A DNA stretch of 42,329 nt from Firmicutes bacterium CAG:238 (GTDB taxonomy: Bacteria > Bacillota > Clostridia > Peptostreptococcales > Anaerovoracaceae): contig FR882035.1 in NCBI GenBank assembly GCA_000435615.1, positions 1 to 42,329 on the forward strand, written 5' to 3'. Each line of letters begins with the position of its first letter. Within the stretch, counting starts at the first letter, position 1. Below the pieces are notes generated by a model that searched no databases, had not been told where the DNA came from, and saw only the letters and a program-made list of their open reading frames with translations. A program made the translations under genes and the position numbers. Shown here one piece after another: positions 6,818 through 15,935 of the stretch.

Positions 6818-7981
6818 TTATTCAGAAGCAGGCGGAAATCTAGTGCACATCTCAAACACTTCAATCCCGTTTACGGTGATTCCGTCCTCCACAGGAATTA
6901 CCAGACAGAATCTCCCGTCAATGACCTTCGTTTCAATCAAATCGGTGTATTCAGGGTCAACGGTGATTTTTACCTGCGGGGTCGTCATCTCGAATTTCTT
7001 GGTTTCCATCACATTAATCGGGTTCAAGGCTGCGGATTCGCCGAATTCCCGACGACAGGCCTCGTTGAATGCACTGACCTTTTCCGCCGGGATGCCGCTT
7101 CCCTTTAAAATATCGTCTACATCTTCAACTTCAATTTCAGGAACCTCCGGGTCATTGCTTTCCTTATGAAGCAGCAAGCGTTCGCGCAGCTCGCTGTGAA
7201 CGGCTCGGACAACCTCAAGGCTGCAGTCTTCTCCTAAAGATTCACAAAGCACGCCGCTGAAGGTGTTTTTTTGGGCACCCGCTGACATCGGAATCTTTTC
7301 CGTGCAGAAAACACCCGAAAGAAAATCTTCGTGAATATCGGAAACAGCACGGCTGTAATAAAGAGCGTTGTAGATATTCGTGCCTCGGTCGTCAAAGGCA
7401 GGAAACAGAAATCCAAGTTCCGGCGCACCAAGCACATGGCCGGTGGAGGCACCGCGGAAATTATGCTCATCAGCCATATAGCGCAGAGAAGATTTTGCGT
7501 CTTTGACCGGACAGATACAGCAAAGTATGTAGTCGAAGACTTCGCCTGAGCCTTCCTCGAAAATCTCATCATCACTGCCTTTGAAAGGTACATCGTAGGA
7601 ATCGGAAGCCAGCAGGATCACATAGCTGTCATCACCGAAATCCAGCGACTCAATGATGCGGCGGTAAAGCGTGTCACGAAGCCCTTCGTTGCGGAGGTGG
7701 GAGCTGCGGAGTGCCTGCAGCAGACGATGCTCGTCGCTGTTTTCGACTTGAGATGTGCTGAACTCGATGTCGAGCAGATTTTTTCCGAGCGTGCCGGAAA
7801 GCGTTTTCTTTAAAAGCTTAAAATACAGTTCTGCTTCTTCCTGCTCCATCAGCCCCACAGATAGATCGAGCGTCGTTACGATTTCGTGCGCCGCATTGAC
7901 ATAGCAGCCGTAGATGCGGCTGATGCTGTCTTTTTCGGGGTTAAAGCGTTTCTTGATTTCTCTGACTTCTTTCTGATTCAT
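6818..7981 (-). CDS. DUF4317 family protein
   Basis: 387 aa, starting MNQKEVREIKKRFNPEKDSI, the typical N-terminus of DUF4317 proteins of Clostridia (a charged start followed by ISRIYGCYV). No signal peptide or membrane segment is apparent and the function is unknown. AAGGAAAT precedes the ATG at 7981. It is convergent with the PadR-like gene and divergent from the aminopeptidase gene; no operon partner is seen. Confidence 0.8.
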   Translation of the reverse strand: MNQKEVREIKKRFNPEKDSISRIYGCYVNAAHEIVTTLDLSVGLMEQEEAELYFKLLKKTLSGTLGKNLLDIEFSTSQVENSDEHRLLQALRSSHLRNEGLRDTLYRRIIESLDFGDDSYVILLASDSYDVPFKGSDDEIFEEGSGEVFDYILCCICPVKDAKSSLRYMADEHNFRGASTGHVLGAPELGFLFPAFDDRGTNIYNALYYSRAVSDIHEDFLSGVFCTEKIPMSAGAQKNTFSGVLCESLGEDCSLEVVRAVHSELRERLLLHKESNDPEVPEIEVEDVDDILKGSGIPAEKVSAFNEACRREFGESAALNPINVMETKKFEMTTPQVKITVDPEYTDLIETKVIDGRFCLVIPVEDGITVNGIEVFEMCTRFPPASE

Positions 7982-8114
7982 ATATTTTTATTTCCTTTTC
8001 TTTTCGTTAGTCATGCGGTATGCCTTGCCTTCTGCAAAGCGATGCTACTCTATTATCTTACTACCTGCGGGAGGCCTGCGTCAACGATTTTTGTCCGGAG
8101 AAAATGATGCGTGC

Positions 8115-8143
8115 TTGTATCTTTTCTGTATTTAAACTATAAT
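8115..8143 (+). promoter_or_regulatory. Promoter of the aminopeptidase P gene
   Basis: TTGTAT (8115-8120), a 17-base spacer and a perfect TATAAT (8138-8143), 31 bases before the ATG at 8175. Confidence 0.7.
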
Positions 8144-8174
8144 AATGAGGAAATATAAGGGGCAGGGAGGCAAA

Positions 8175-9911
8175 ATGAAAAGACAGGTAGAAAACTTGCG
8201 CGCAAAGATGCGCGAAAAAAAAATAGATGCCTATATCATTCCGACAACCGACTTTCACGGCTCGGAATATGTCAATGATTATTTTAAATGCAGGGAGTTT
8301 GTGTCGGGCTTCACGGGCTCTGCCGGAACGCTTGTTGTGACAGCAGATGCGGCGGCATTATGGACCGACGGAAGATATTTTCTTCAGGCAGAGAGTGAAC
8401 TTGCAGGAAGCGGAATCGTGCTCATGCGAGAAGGAGAAGCGGGGACTCCGGAAATTACCGAGTGGCTGTGCCAAAGGCTGCCAAGAGGCAGAGAACAGAT
8501 GGTTGGATTCGACGGACGCATTGTTTCGGCGAAATTTGGCGAGAAGCTCAAAGAATCTTTTCATGTGGAAGCGGAGCTTGATCTCGCAGATGAAATCTGG
8601 GCGGAAAGACCGAAACTTAAGGCTTCCGAAATCTATCCTCTTGCGCTCCGCGTAACAGGGGAAAGTTCAGAAAGCAAACTTTCACGCGTGCGGGAAGAAA
8701 TGCGAAAAGCGGGTGCAGAGGCGCATATCATAACTTCCCTTGAGGAAATCGCGTGGCTTTTCAACCTGAGGGGCAGGGATGTCTTGCATACGCCGGTTTT
8801 TTATGCCTTTGCGCTGATTGAGCTTGAAAGAGTGAGAGTCTATCTTTTAAACGATGAGGAAAAGGTTAAATCGTTATTTGACGATGAAATTGAAATCAAG
8901 CCATATACAGCCATTTTTGACGAGCTTAAAACGCTAAAGGCAAAAAGCATAATGTACGATGAAAACACAATCAGCTACAGGCTTTTCGAGTCGATTCCGC
9001 ATAGCTGCAGGGCAGTTAAGTGCAAGGACCCTGCAATGCTGATGAAAGCAGTAAAAAACTCCGCAGAAATTGCATGCACCAAGCATGCACACATCAGGGA
9101 CGGTGCGGCGGTGGCGCGATTCATAAAATGGCTGAAAGCAAATGTCAGCACAGATGAAATAACAGAAATCTCAGCGGCAGATTATCTTTGGGAAGAACGC
9201 AGGCGGCAGGGAGCGTATGATCTTAGCTTTGATACGATTGCCGGATACGGACCGCATGGTGCAATTATTCACTATGAGGCAGCTCCGGAGACGAATGCAG
9301 AATTGAAGCCCGAAGGATTTTTGCTCGTGGATTCGGGCGGGCAGTACGAAGACGGAACTACGGACATAACCCGGACGATTGCACTTGGACCGCTGACAGA
9401 GAAAATGAAGCGATGCTATACTACCGTTTTAAAAGCGCATATCGCTCTTGCGACGACGGAATTTGATGCCGAAACTACAGGGAGGGAGCTAGATGCAATC
9501 GCAAGAAAAACGCTTCACGCCGAGGGCCTCGACTACAAACACGGAACGGGGCATGGGGTCGGTCATATGTTGAGTGTGCATGAAGGACCTGCAAGCATCA
9601 GTCCGCGCGGTGTAAACTGCCACATTGCCCCGGGAATGATACTGAGCAATGAGCCCGGTGTATATCAAGAAGGAAAATTCGGTATAAGACTGGAAAATGA
9701 AATACTTTGCACCGAGCTTGAAAATGGAAAATATGGGTTTGAAACGATAACCTTTTGTCCGTTTGAGCGGGAGGCGATTCTGCCGGAGCTTTTGACGGAA
9801 AAAGAAAAGGCATGGCTGAACGCATACCATGCCCGTGTTTACGACACTCTGAAGCCACTGCTCAGCACCGAAGAACAGGTTTGGCTCAAAGCAGCGGCTT
9901 CAGAGATTTAG
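8175..9911 (+). CDS. Aminopeptidase P (Xaa-Pro aminopeptidase, M24B family)
   Basis: 578 aa from the ATG at 8175, behind GGGAGG. It removes N-terminal residues from peptides with proline in second position. The long three-domain form is present: two creatinase-like N-terminal domains (to about residue 300), then the pita-bread catalytic domain. The dinuclear metal ligands are recognisable: Asp in LLVDSGGQYEDGTTDITR, His in GTGHGVGHMLSVHEGP, Glu in LSNEPGVYQEGKFG and Glu in RLENE. The length fits the roughly 590-aa bacterial and eukaryotic cytosolic type. Cytoplasmic, no signal peptide; it stands alone with its own promoter. Confidence 0.93.
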   Translation: MKRQVENLRAKMREKKIDAYIIPTTDFHGSEYVNDYFKCREFVSGFTGSAGTLVVTADAAALWTDGRYFLQAESELAGSGIVLMREGEAGTPEITEWLCQRLPRGREQMVGFDGRIVSAKFGEKLKESFHVEAELDLADEIWAERPKLKASEIYPLALRVTGESSESKLSRVREEMRKAGAEAHIITSLEEIAWLFNLRGRDVLHTPVFYAFALIELERVRVYLLNDEEKVKSLFDDEIEIKPYTAIFDELKTLKAKSIMYDENTISYRLFESIPHSCRAVKCKDPAMLMKAVKNSAEIACTKHAHIRDGAAVARFIKWLKANVSTDEITEISAADYLWEERRRQGAYDLSFDTIAGYGPHGAIIHYEAAPETNAELKPEGFLLVDSGGQYEDGTTDITRTIALGPLTEKMKRCYTTVLKAHIALATTEFDAETTGRELDAIARKTLHAEGLDYKHGTGHGVGHMLSVHEGPASISPRGVNCHIAPGMILSNEPGVYQEGKFGIRLENEILCTELENGKYGFETITFCPFEREAILPELLTEKEKAWLNAYHARVYDTLKPLLSTEEQVWLKAAASEI

Positions 9912-9924
9912 CAAAATTTATACT

Positions 9925-10833
9925 TTAATATACATCTTTTAACTTTACTTGTTTTTCCGGCAGGTTGGAAATGATAACCGCAGCAAAGATTGTGCAGCAG
10001 CCGATGATTTCTCTGCCGCTCATAACTTCGTGGAGAAGCAGTGCACCGAATAATACACCGAATACGGACTCAAGGCTCATCAAAAGCGAAGCCACTGTAG
10101 GTTCGGCATCGCGCTGCGCTACAATCTGCAGTGTGTAGCCTACCCCACCCGAAAGGCAGCCGGCATAAAGAATCGGAATTGCACAGTTGAGTATATCATC
10201 GAAGTTTGGTGTTTCGAATATGAACATGAGAATGCATCCCAGAATTCCGGCGGTAAGGAATTGGATGAGAGAAAGCTTCACACCATCGTTTTTTGCAACG
10301 AAGTGGTCGCAGACCATGATATGTACGGCGAATGCCACCGCGCAAAGGATAACGAAAAAGTCACCTTTTGAAACACTTCCGAATCCGTTTGGCATTGCAA
10401 GAAGGTAAAGCCCTATGACACCCAAAACAACACAGACCCACATAATCGGTCTTACCCGTTTACGAAGGAAAAGGCTGAAAATCGGAACGATAACAACATA
10501 AAGAGTTGTGATAAAGGCAGCTTTTCCCGCAGTTGTGAATACACAGCCGAACTGCTGAAGAATGCATGCTGCAAAGAGTGCCAAGCCACAGCAGATACCT
10601 CCGAAGAGGATGTTCTTGTTCTCTTCTTTTTTTTCGGGTGCAAAAAGCGGGCCCTTTCCCTTGTTCATAATGATTACGACCGGTACAAGAACTGCCGCTG
10701 CGAATAACAAACGGATTCCCTGGAAAGTGATAGGACCGACATGTTCCATCCCGCTTACCTGAAATACGAATGAAGCCCCCCAAATCATAGCCGTGAGGAG
10801 CAGCAGCAGGTTTGCTCTCATCTTTTTATTCAT
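9925..10833 (-). CDS. EamA/DMT-family transporter
   Basis: 302 aa, start at 10833 behind GAAAGGAC. Ten hydrophobic segments arranged as two EamA repeats (first around LLTAMIWGASFVFQ, second after YLLAMPNGFGSV) mark the drug/metabolite transporter superfamily, usually exporters of amino acids or other metabolites. It lies 13 bases downstream of the PucR gene on the same strand, so the two form an operon. The link to PucR and the neighbouring amino-acid genes hints at efflux of an amino acid or derivative; the substrate is unproven. Confidence 0.88.
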   Translation of the reverse strand: MNKKMRANLLLLLTAMIWGASFVFQVSGMEHVGPITFQGIRLLFAAAVLVPVVIIMNKGKGPLFAPEKKEENKNILFGGICCGLALFAACILQQFGCVFTTAGKAAFITTLYVVIVPIFSLFLRKRVRPIMWVCVVLGVIGLYLLAMPNGFGSVSKGDFFVILCAVAFAVHIMVCDHFVAKNDGVKLSLIQFLTAGILGCILMFIFETPNFDDILNCAIPILYAGCLSGGVGYTLQIVAQRDAEPTVASLLMSLESVFGVLFGALLLHEVMSGREIIGCCTIFAAVIISNLPEKQVKLKDVY

Positions 10834-10846
10834 AAAAATGTCCTTT

Positions 10847-12013
10847 CTACTTTGCGACTTGCCGCAAGCGGTATATTCGCACGGCAAGCGAAAGATTCAT
10901 ATAAAATTCATTCTCGGTTTCGAGCTGCGCCCCTGTCATTTCGCGCATCCGAGACAGCTTATACCTTATTGTGTTCTGATGACAGCCGAATTCGTCCGCA
11001 GCCTTTGCGATGTCGCCGCCGCACCTTACGAGGGCAAACGCTGCCTCGATGTAGTCCGGTTTGTCAATAATCGGCGCAATGTACCGAAGCATGTATTCCT
11101 CCATCTGTGCGGAATTTCGGTCGTTTACCAAAATCTCATAGACACCGATATCATCAAATCCGGCAAAGTTTCTGCCTTCCGCAAGGGATGAAAGGTAGGC
11201 ATTGTAGCTCTCGCGAAAACACATATCCAGGCTTTCAAACGGTACATGAATGCGGCTGGCACAGCATGTAAAAGGTTTTGGAATGGCGAGATATTCCAGA
11301 ACCTCATCAAGCATGATGTTGAAACTTTTTTCGTCGTCCTTTGAGGAGGTAAGTATCAAAAACATGCCGTTTCCGTATGGGGCTATCATGCCTTTATTTC
11401 CAATGTTTCTGTTAAGGTAAAAGTTTCGGCTGAAACGCACGACGCTGTTGTGAAAATCCTCGTCATTGCGGGAAATATAGTATGCACGGCAATTGCCCTT
11501 AAATGAAATTCGAAGGTTTTTTGCTATCGCATAGATCCTGTTTTTTGACATGGAGCCCAGAATCATCGCATCAATGTTCTCCGTGGTCAGCAGATTTCTG
11601 TCATCCGTCTGGATTGCGTCGGAAACTTCGTAAATGATATTCTCATAATAAATATCTTTGCCGAAACTGAAAACCGGAAAGTTCTGTTTGTTTGCAAATT
11701 CGAGAACTTCATCAGGAAGCTTCGGATAAAGAATCGTTTTGCAGCCGATTCCCGCCGCACCGTAGTTTTTCAGAGCTTTTACCATGGGGAGTATTTCCTC
11801 GGGCTTGTTGCAGCAATATTGGTACAGAAAACTGCAAAGCACGAGATCTCCCGGCGTAAATGTCTTCAGAAAATCATCGATGTACTCGGGCATGAGTTCA
11901 TAATCAAGGATTCCCATACCTTTGACCTTATTGTCAAGTCCTTTTTCTCCGGCGATTAATTTCATATGATTGAAGCATTGAAGCTTCATTAAATCTCGTA
12001 CAGTGAGTGCCAT
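10847..12013 (-). CDS. PucR-family transcriptional regulator
   Basis: 388 aa; GGAGGGAATGC precedes the ATG at 12013. Residues 1 to about 125 are the PucR ligand-sensing domain (MALTVRDLMKLQCF, ILDYELM, FTPGDLVLCSF). A GGDEF-like middle region follows. The C-terminus is the PucR/CdaR helix-turn-helix (GGDIAKAADEFGCHQNTIRYKLSRM). Known members control purine, amino-acid and carbohydrate use. It is co-transcribed with the EamA transporter and divergent from the sigma-54 activator gene. The perfect palindrome in the shared intergenic region is its likely operator. Confidence 0.88.
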   Translation of the reverse strand: MALTVRDLMKLQCFNHMKLIAGEKGLDNKVKGMGILDYELMPEYIDDFLKTFTPGDLVLCSFLYQYCCNKPEEILPMVKALKNYGAAGIGCKTILYPKLPDEVLEFANKQNFPVFSFGKDIYYENIIYEVSDAIQTDDRNLLTTENIDAMILGSMSKNRIYAIAKNLRISFKGNCRAYYISRNDEDFHNSVVRFSRNFYLNRNIGNKGMIAPYGNGMFLILTSSKDDEKSFNIMLDEVLEYLAIPKPFTCCASRIHVPFESLDMCFRESYNAYLSSLAEGRNFAGFDDIGVYEILVNDRNSAQMEEYMLRYIAPIIDKPDYIEAAFALVRCGGDIAKAADEFGCHQNTIRYKLSRMREMTGAQLETENEFYMNLSLAVRIYRLRQVAK

Positions 12014-12057
12014 GCATTCCCTCCGTCTTTTATCATTCTATCATTTCTGCAAACTTA

Positions 12058-12082
12058 AATATTTGTAATATTTACAAATATT
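12058..12082. promoter_or_regulatory. Perfect 11-bp palindrome between divergent regulators
   Basis: AATATTTGTAA (12058-12068), three centre bases and TTACAAATATT (12072-12082). It lies 45 bases ahead of the PucR ATG and 115 bases ahead of the sigma-54 activator ATG. The position and dyad symmetry suggest an operator, most simply for PucR. Confidence 0.6.
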
Positions 12083-12196
12083 ATACGATGTATTATGAAA
12101 AAATACAAGAAAATAAAAGAATAATCTACAAAATGAAGTCTTTTATTCAAAGGAAAAAAGTGTTACAATATTCTAACTATATAGGAGTATCAGATT

Positions 12197-14263
12197 ATGA
12201 CTAAGTATGTAGGAAATTTTTGCGGAAGCCGAAGAGTGCCGAATGGCCGAGGCTTGCCGATATATGCGTGGAAGGTGAATAATGACACCCAAATCGCAGA
12301 TGACGAAATGCTCATAAGAGTGGTAAAAATCCACCTCGAAAACGGAAGTTTCAATCAGATTTATTCGGAAGTCGGCGGAAACGAAGAAAAAATGAAAGAA
12401 ACCGTAATGGAAATCGTCAAGCAGCGTGGAAAGATGCACAATCCGTATACCGGCACAGGCGGACTATTCGGCGGCATTGTCGAGAAAATTGGCAAGAATT
12501 TTGATAATGCTGATAACATACGCGTGGGTGACGAAGTGATTGTACCGGTATCTATTGCAATGCTTCCGCTCAAACTCAAAAGAGTGAAGAGTGTAAATTA
12601 TGTGTATAACCATCTCAATGTGGATGGGTATACGGTTATATACAGCGGATGTCCGGTTGTGAAGAAAACTCCGGATATCTCCTGGGACATTCTGCTCAGT
12701 GCTTTCGAGGAATCCGCATCAATAAAAAAAGCGAGCGGGTTTGCAGAGGGAATGAGTGCGTCTCTTGTAATCGGCAGCAATCCGATTGTCACCATGCTTT
12801 ACGGCCTTGCATTGAGGAGTGTCATGGCTCCGGACGGTATTCTGACCTGTGTGCACTACGGGGACAATGCCATGTATGCATACAATGATATTGAACAAAA
12901 CCGAAATAAGCTGCTTTATTCAGTATTCGATGAAGTCTATTTTATGAGTACCAGAGATCCTATGGAATGCATCGACGAGACAACGGAGGGCGGAGAGCGG
13001 CTTTATGATGTAATCGTCAACTGTGCGGATCAGATGGGTGCAGAGGCAATCAGTGTCATCGCGGCAAAGGAAAACGGAAACGTGCTTTTTTCGAATTTGA
13101 CGAATAATTATACAACCGCACTGCTGGTGCAAGAGGCAATAAACCGCGATATCAATCTTTTCTGCGCGGTGGGCTATGTTGAAGGTTACTACGATTATAT
13201 GATGTCCTTTATACGAAGCGTCAGCGACAAGCTGATTGAAATAGGCAAAATACTCACAAGGATTTCCGATTCATCAAAGCGCAGGATACACACGCTGCCG
13301 GAGGAAATGGACGATACCTGCCGCATTGACGAGATCTTGAATGTAAAAAGCAAAGCCATGGCAAAAAGCGTGATTGAGATCCAAAAGGCCGCAAAGTACG
13401 ATTGTTCGGTTATCTTAACAGGCGAAAGCGGTACCGGAAAAGAAGTCGCAGCGAACCTCATATATAGAATGAGCTCACGCAAGAACGGGCCGTTTGTAAA
13501 AGTCAACTGCGCGGCAATTCCGAAAGAACTTATGGAGTCGGAGTTTTTCGGCTATGAGAAAGGTGCGTTTACCGGCGCAAAGGAAAGCGGAAAGGAAGGG
13601 TATTTCGCAATTGCAGACGGCGGAGTGCTGCTGCTGGACGAAGTAGGGGAAATGCCTCTGGAACTTCAAGCGAAATTGCTGAGAGTCATACAGGAAGGCG
13701 AGTTTTACCCGGTGGGCGGTCGAAAGCCGATAAGAGTGGATGTACGAATATTGGCATCCCCCAACCGAAATCTTGTTCAAATGGTTCAAGACGGAGAATT
13801 CAGGGAAGATCTCTATTACCGACTGGCAGTACTTACGATAAAAATACCGCCGCTCCGCGAAAGACGCGAAGACATCATTCCGCTGGCCAATGCATTTCTC
13901 GAAAAATACAACGAAAAATATGGCACGAGCAAGTCTTTTACGGAAGAAGCGGAGCTTTGTCTTTTGGAACATATGTGGCCGGGAAACATAAGGGAGCTTG
14001 ATAACACGGTGCACAGGCTCATCATTCACTCCGATGACGGACAGGTTGCAAGCGGAGATGTTCTGCGGGAATACAACTATCTTACCCATGAATACGGAGG
14101 TGCATCCGGCAAGCCAAAGAGTTTCTCCGACACGGTGGACGATTTTGAAAAAAATATTATAGCGGAGGCACTCAAAAAATACGGCTCGACATACAAGGCT
14201 GCGGATGCCTTGCAGATGAGCCAGTCGCAGCTGATGCGGAAAAAGAAAAAGTATCATTTGTAA
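12197..14263 (+). CDS. Sigma-54 activator fused to a 3,5-diaminohexanoate-dehydrogenase-like sensor domain
   Basis: 688 aa. Residues 1 to about 345 resemble L-erythro-3,5-diaminohexanoate dehydrogenase (KDD) of lysine fermentation: FCGSRRVPNGRGLP, a GGNEEKMKETVMEIVKQRGK stretch, HNPYTGTGGLFGG. The Rossmann glycine motif is degraded to LVIGSNPIVTMLYG, so it probably senses rather than catalyses. Residues about 380-610 are a sigma-54 AAA+ domain: GESGTGKEV, the GAFTGA loop, Walker B GGVLLLDEVGEM, GEFREDLYYRL. Residues about 655-688 form a Fis/TyrR-like helix-turn-helix (AADALQMSQSQLMRK). Start at the ATG behind AGGAG. It most likely activates the -24/-12 promoter at 14386. Which ligand binds is unknown; a diamino acid or beta-amino acid is the inference. 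Confidence 0.88.
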   Translation: MTKYVGNFCGSRRVPNGRGLPIYAWKVNNDTQIADDEMLIRVVKIHLENGSFNQIYSEVGGNEEKMKETVMEIVKQRGKMHNPYTGTGGLFGGIVEKIGKNFDNADNIRVGDEVIVPVSIAMLPLKLKRVKSVNYVYNHLNVDGYTVIYSGCPVVKKTPDISWDILLSAFEESASIKKASGFAEGMSASLVIGSNPIVTMLYGLALRSVMAPDGILTCVHYGDNAMYAYNDIEQNRNKLLYSVFDEVYFMSTRDPMECIDETTEGGERLYDVIVNCADQMGAEAISVIAAKENGNVLFSNLTNNYTTALLVQEAINRDINLFCAVGYVEGYYDYMMSFIRSVSDKLIEIGKILTRISDSSKRRIHTLPEEMDDTCRIDEILNVKSKAMAKSVIEIQKAAKYDCSVILTGESGTGKEVAANLIYRMSSRKNGPFVKVNCAAIPKELMESEFFGYEKGAFTGAKESGKEGYFAIADGGVLLLDEVGEMPLELQAKLLRVIQEGEFYPVGGRKPIRVDVRILASPNRNLVQMVQDGEFREDLYYRLAVLTIKIPPLRERREDIIPLANAFLEKYNEKYGTSKSFTEEAELCLLEHMWPGNIRELDNTVHRLIIHSDDGQVASGDVLREYNYLTHEYGGASGKPKSFSDTVDDFEKNIIAEALKKYGSTYKAADALQMSQSQLMRKKKKYHL

Positions 14264-14276
14264 ACGAAAGCAAACG

Positions 14277-14336
14277 AACCGAAAATGACTTATAAAAACA
14301 TGGAAATAAGTCGTTTTCGGTTTATATTTTTTTTTT
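14277..14336 (+). terminator. Intrinsic terminator after the sigma-54 activator gene
   Basis: AACCGAAAATGACTTA (14277-14292) pairs with TAAGTCGTTTTCGGTT (14307-14322, one bulge allowed), followed by ATATTTTTTTTTT. It separates the regulator from the sigma-54-dependent unit. Confidence 0.85.
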
Positions 14337-14385
14337 GCGGCATCCATACAAGCGTTGAAATCACTCGAATGAAAAAAATGTCGAA

Positions 14386-14403
14386 TTGGCACGAATATTG
14401 CAT
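14386..14403 (+). promoter_or_regulatory. Sigma-54 (-24/-12) promoter
   Basis: TTGGCACGAATATTGCAT matches the TGGCAC-N5-TTGCA consensus exactly, with the GG and GC at the required spacing. It is 89 bases before the aminotransferase ATG and directly downstream of the gene for a sigma-54 activator, its presumed regulator. Confidence 0.88.
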
Positions 14404-14491
14404 TGTAATAAAGATACGCCAAATCAAATGATTATTCGGTAAACATTTTGTGATAAAAATGTGAATCAAAGGATGAAAGAGAAAAGAGAAT

Positions 14492-15864
14492 ATGAAAGAG
14501 AAGACATTGGAGTATTTTGAGAGTGTGAAAAAAATCTATGCGGATGCACGCCCGAATTCGCGCAGACTTCATACGGAAGCATGCAAGTATATGCCGGGCG
14601 GAGATACAAGGACCGCAACGTTTTTTCTTCCGTTCCCGAATTTCATAAAATACGGTGACGGAGCTTACATGTACGATGAAGACGGGTTCAAGCTGCTTGA
14701 TTTCCAGAATAACTATACATCGCTTATTCACGGGCATGCTCATCCGGAAACAGTGGAAGCTGTGAGAGAACAAATCGCAAAAGGAAGCGCGTATACCGCA
14801 CCTTTCGAGAAACAGATTGAACTCTCCGCGATTTTGACGCAGCGCTTTCCGAGCGTTGACATGATTCGCTATACAAATTCAGGGACGGAAGCCAATATGC
14901 ATGCCTTGCGAATTGCAAGAGCATACACGGGAAAAGCTAAGATTATCAAGACTGAAGGCGGATACCACGGCACAACGGATGTTTTTGAGGCAAGTGTCGA
15001 TCCAAACATTAAGAAAGCCGGAACGCTTGACCAAATTAAGGTGATTCCGGAAAGCAGAGGGGTCTCCGAAAACGCACTCAAAGATGTGCTGGTTGTTCCT
15101 TTCAACGATATCGAACGAACAAGGAAAATGATAGAGGAACATCACCGGGAAACCGCCTGCATCATTATTGAACCGATTATGGGTTCTGCAGGGCAGATTA
15201 CTCCGGATTTGGAATATTTAAAGTTTTTAAGAGAAATTACCGAACAGTACCATATAGTTTTAATCTTCGATGAGGTGGTGACAGGGAGACTTTCCCTTGG
15301 TGGGGCGCAGAAATTTTACGGCGTCACACCGGATCTCACCACCATGGGAAAAATTATCGGAGGCGGAACGCCGGTCGGAGCTTTCGGAGGAAAGCAGGAA
15401 ATCATGCAGTTGTACGATCCGCGTGAGAAGAAAATGTATCACTCCGGAACATTTAACGGAAATGCTGTGACAATGGCGGCAGGCCTTGCGACCATGAAGG
15501 CATACAATCAGGAGGCTGTGGATTACGTAAACGGCTTGGGCACCTTATTTAAAGAAGGCGTCTCAAAATTTACGATAAACTCGGACTGAACATGAAAATA
15601 AGCGGAGCAGGCTCCATTTACAACATTTTGTTTACGGATAAAGAGGTAAAAAACTACAGAGATGTTGCTTCGGCGCATGAGGAGCTGAACAAAGTGCTTT
15701 ACATGTCGCTGCTCACAAAGGGTGTGTTCGATGCCGAAAGAGGAATGTTCTGCATGTCCACGGCCATGACGAAAGAGGACATTCGTTTCGGACTTGATAC
15801 TTTGGAAACATCTCTTCGCGAAATGCTTCCGGCAATCGCTGAGGAAGCACCGGAACTGATATAA
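14492..15864 (+). pseudogene. Class III PLP aminotransferase/aminomutase-like gene, split by a -1 frameshift
   Basis: The first frame (14492-15591) gives 365 aa of a HemL-like class III enzyme: PGGDTRTATFF, TNSGTEANMHALRIAR, EGGYHGTTD, IFDEVVTGRLSLGG and the PLP lysine in TTMGKIIGGGTPVGAFGG. It stops just after SKFTINSD. The second frame (to 15864) continues the family C-terminus (MKISGAGSIYNILF, MSTAMTKEDIRFGLDTL). Adding one base to the A-run at 15565-15568 would rejoin the frames, as would a -1 slip at A-AAA-TTT. It could be a true lesion, a sequencing error or recoding. The sigma-54 promoter and the NhaC gene suggest amino-acid catabolism. The class also contains racemases, so the exact reaction is open. 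Confidence 0.85.
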
Positions 15865-15935
15865 TCGGCTCATACCCAATTTTATTAAATGAGTCTTTTA
15901 TATAGAAATTATCACATAATTCTAGGAGGCAAAAC

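Noticed and set aside
13475..14422. 315-aa minus-strand open frame overlapping the sigma-54 activator and its downstream promoter
   Set aside because: It is antisense to the AAA+ domain, crosses the terminator and promoter, and lacks a ribosome binding site.
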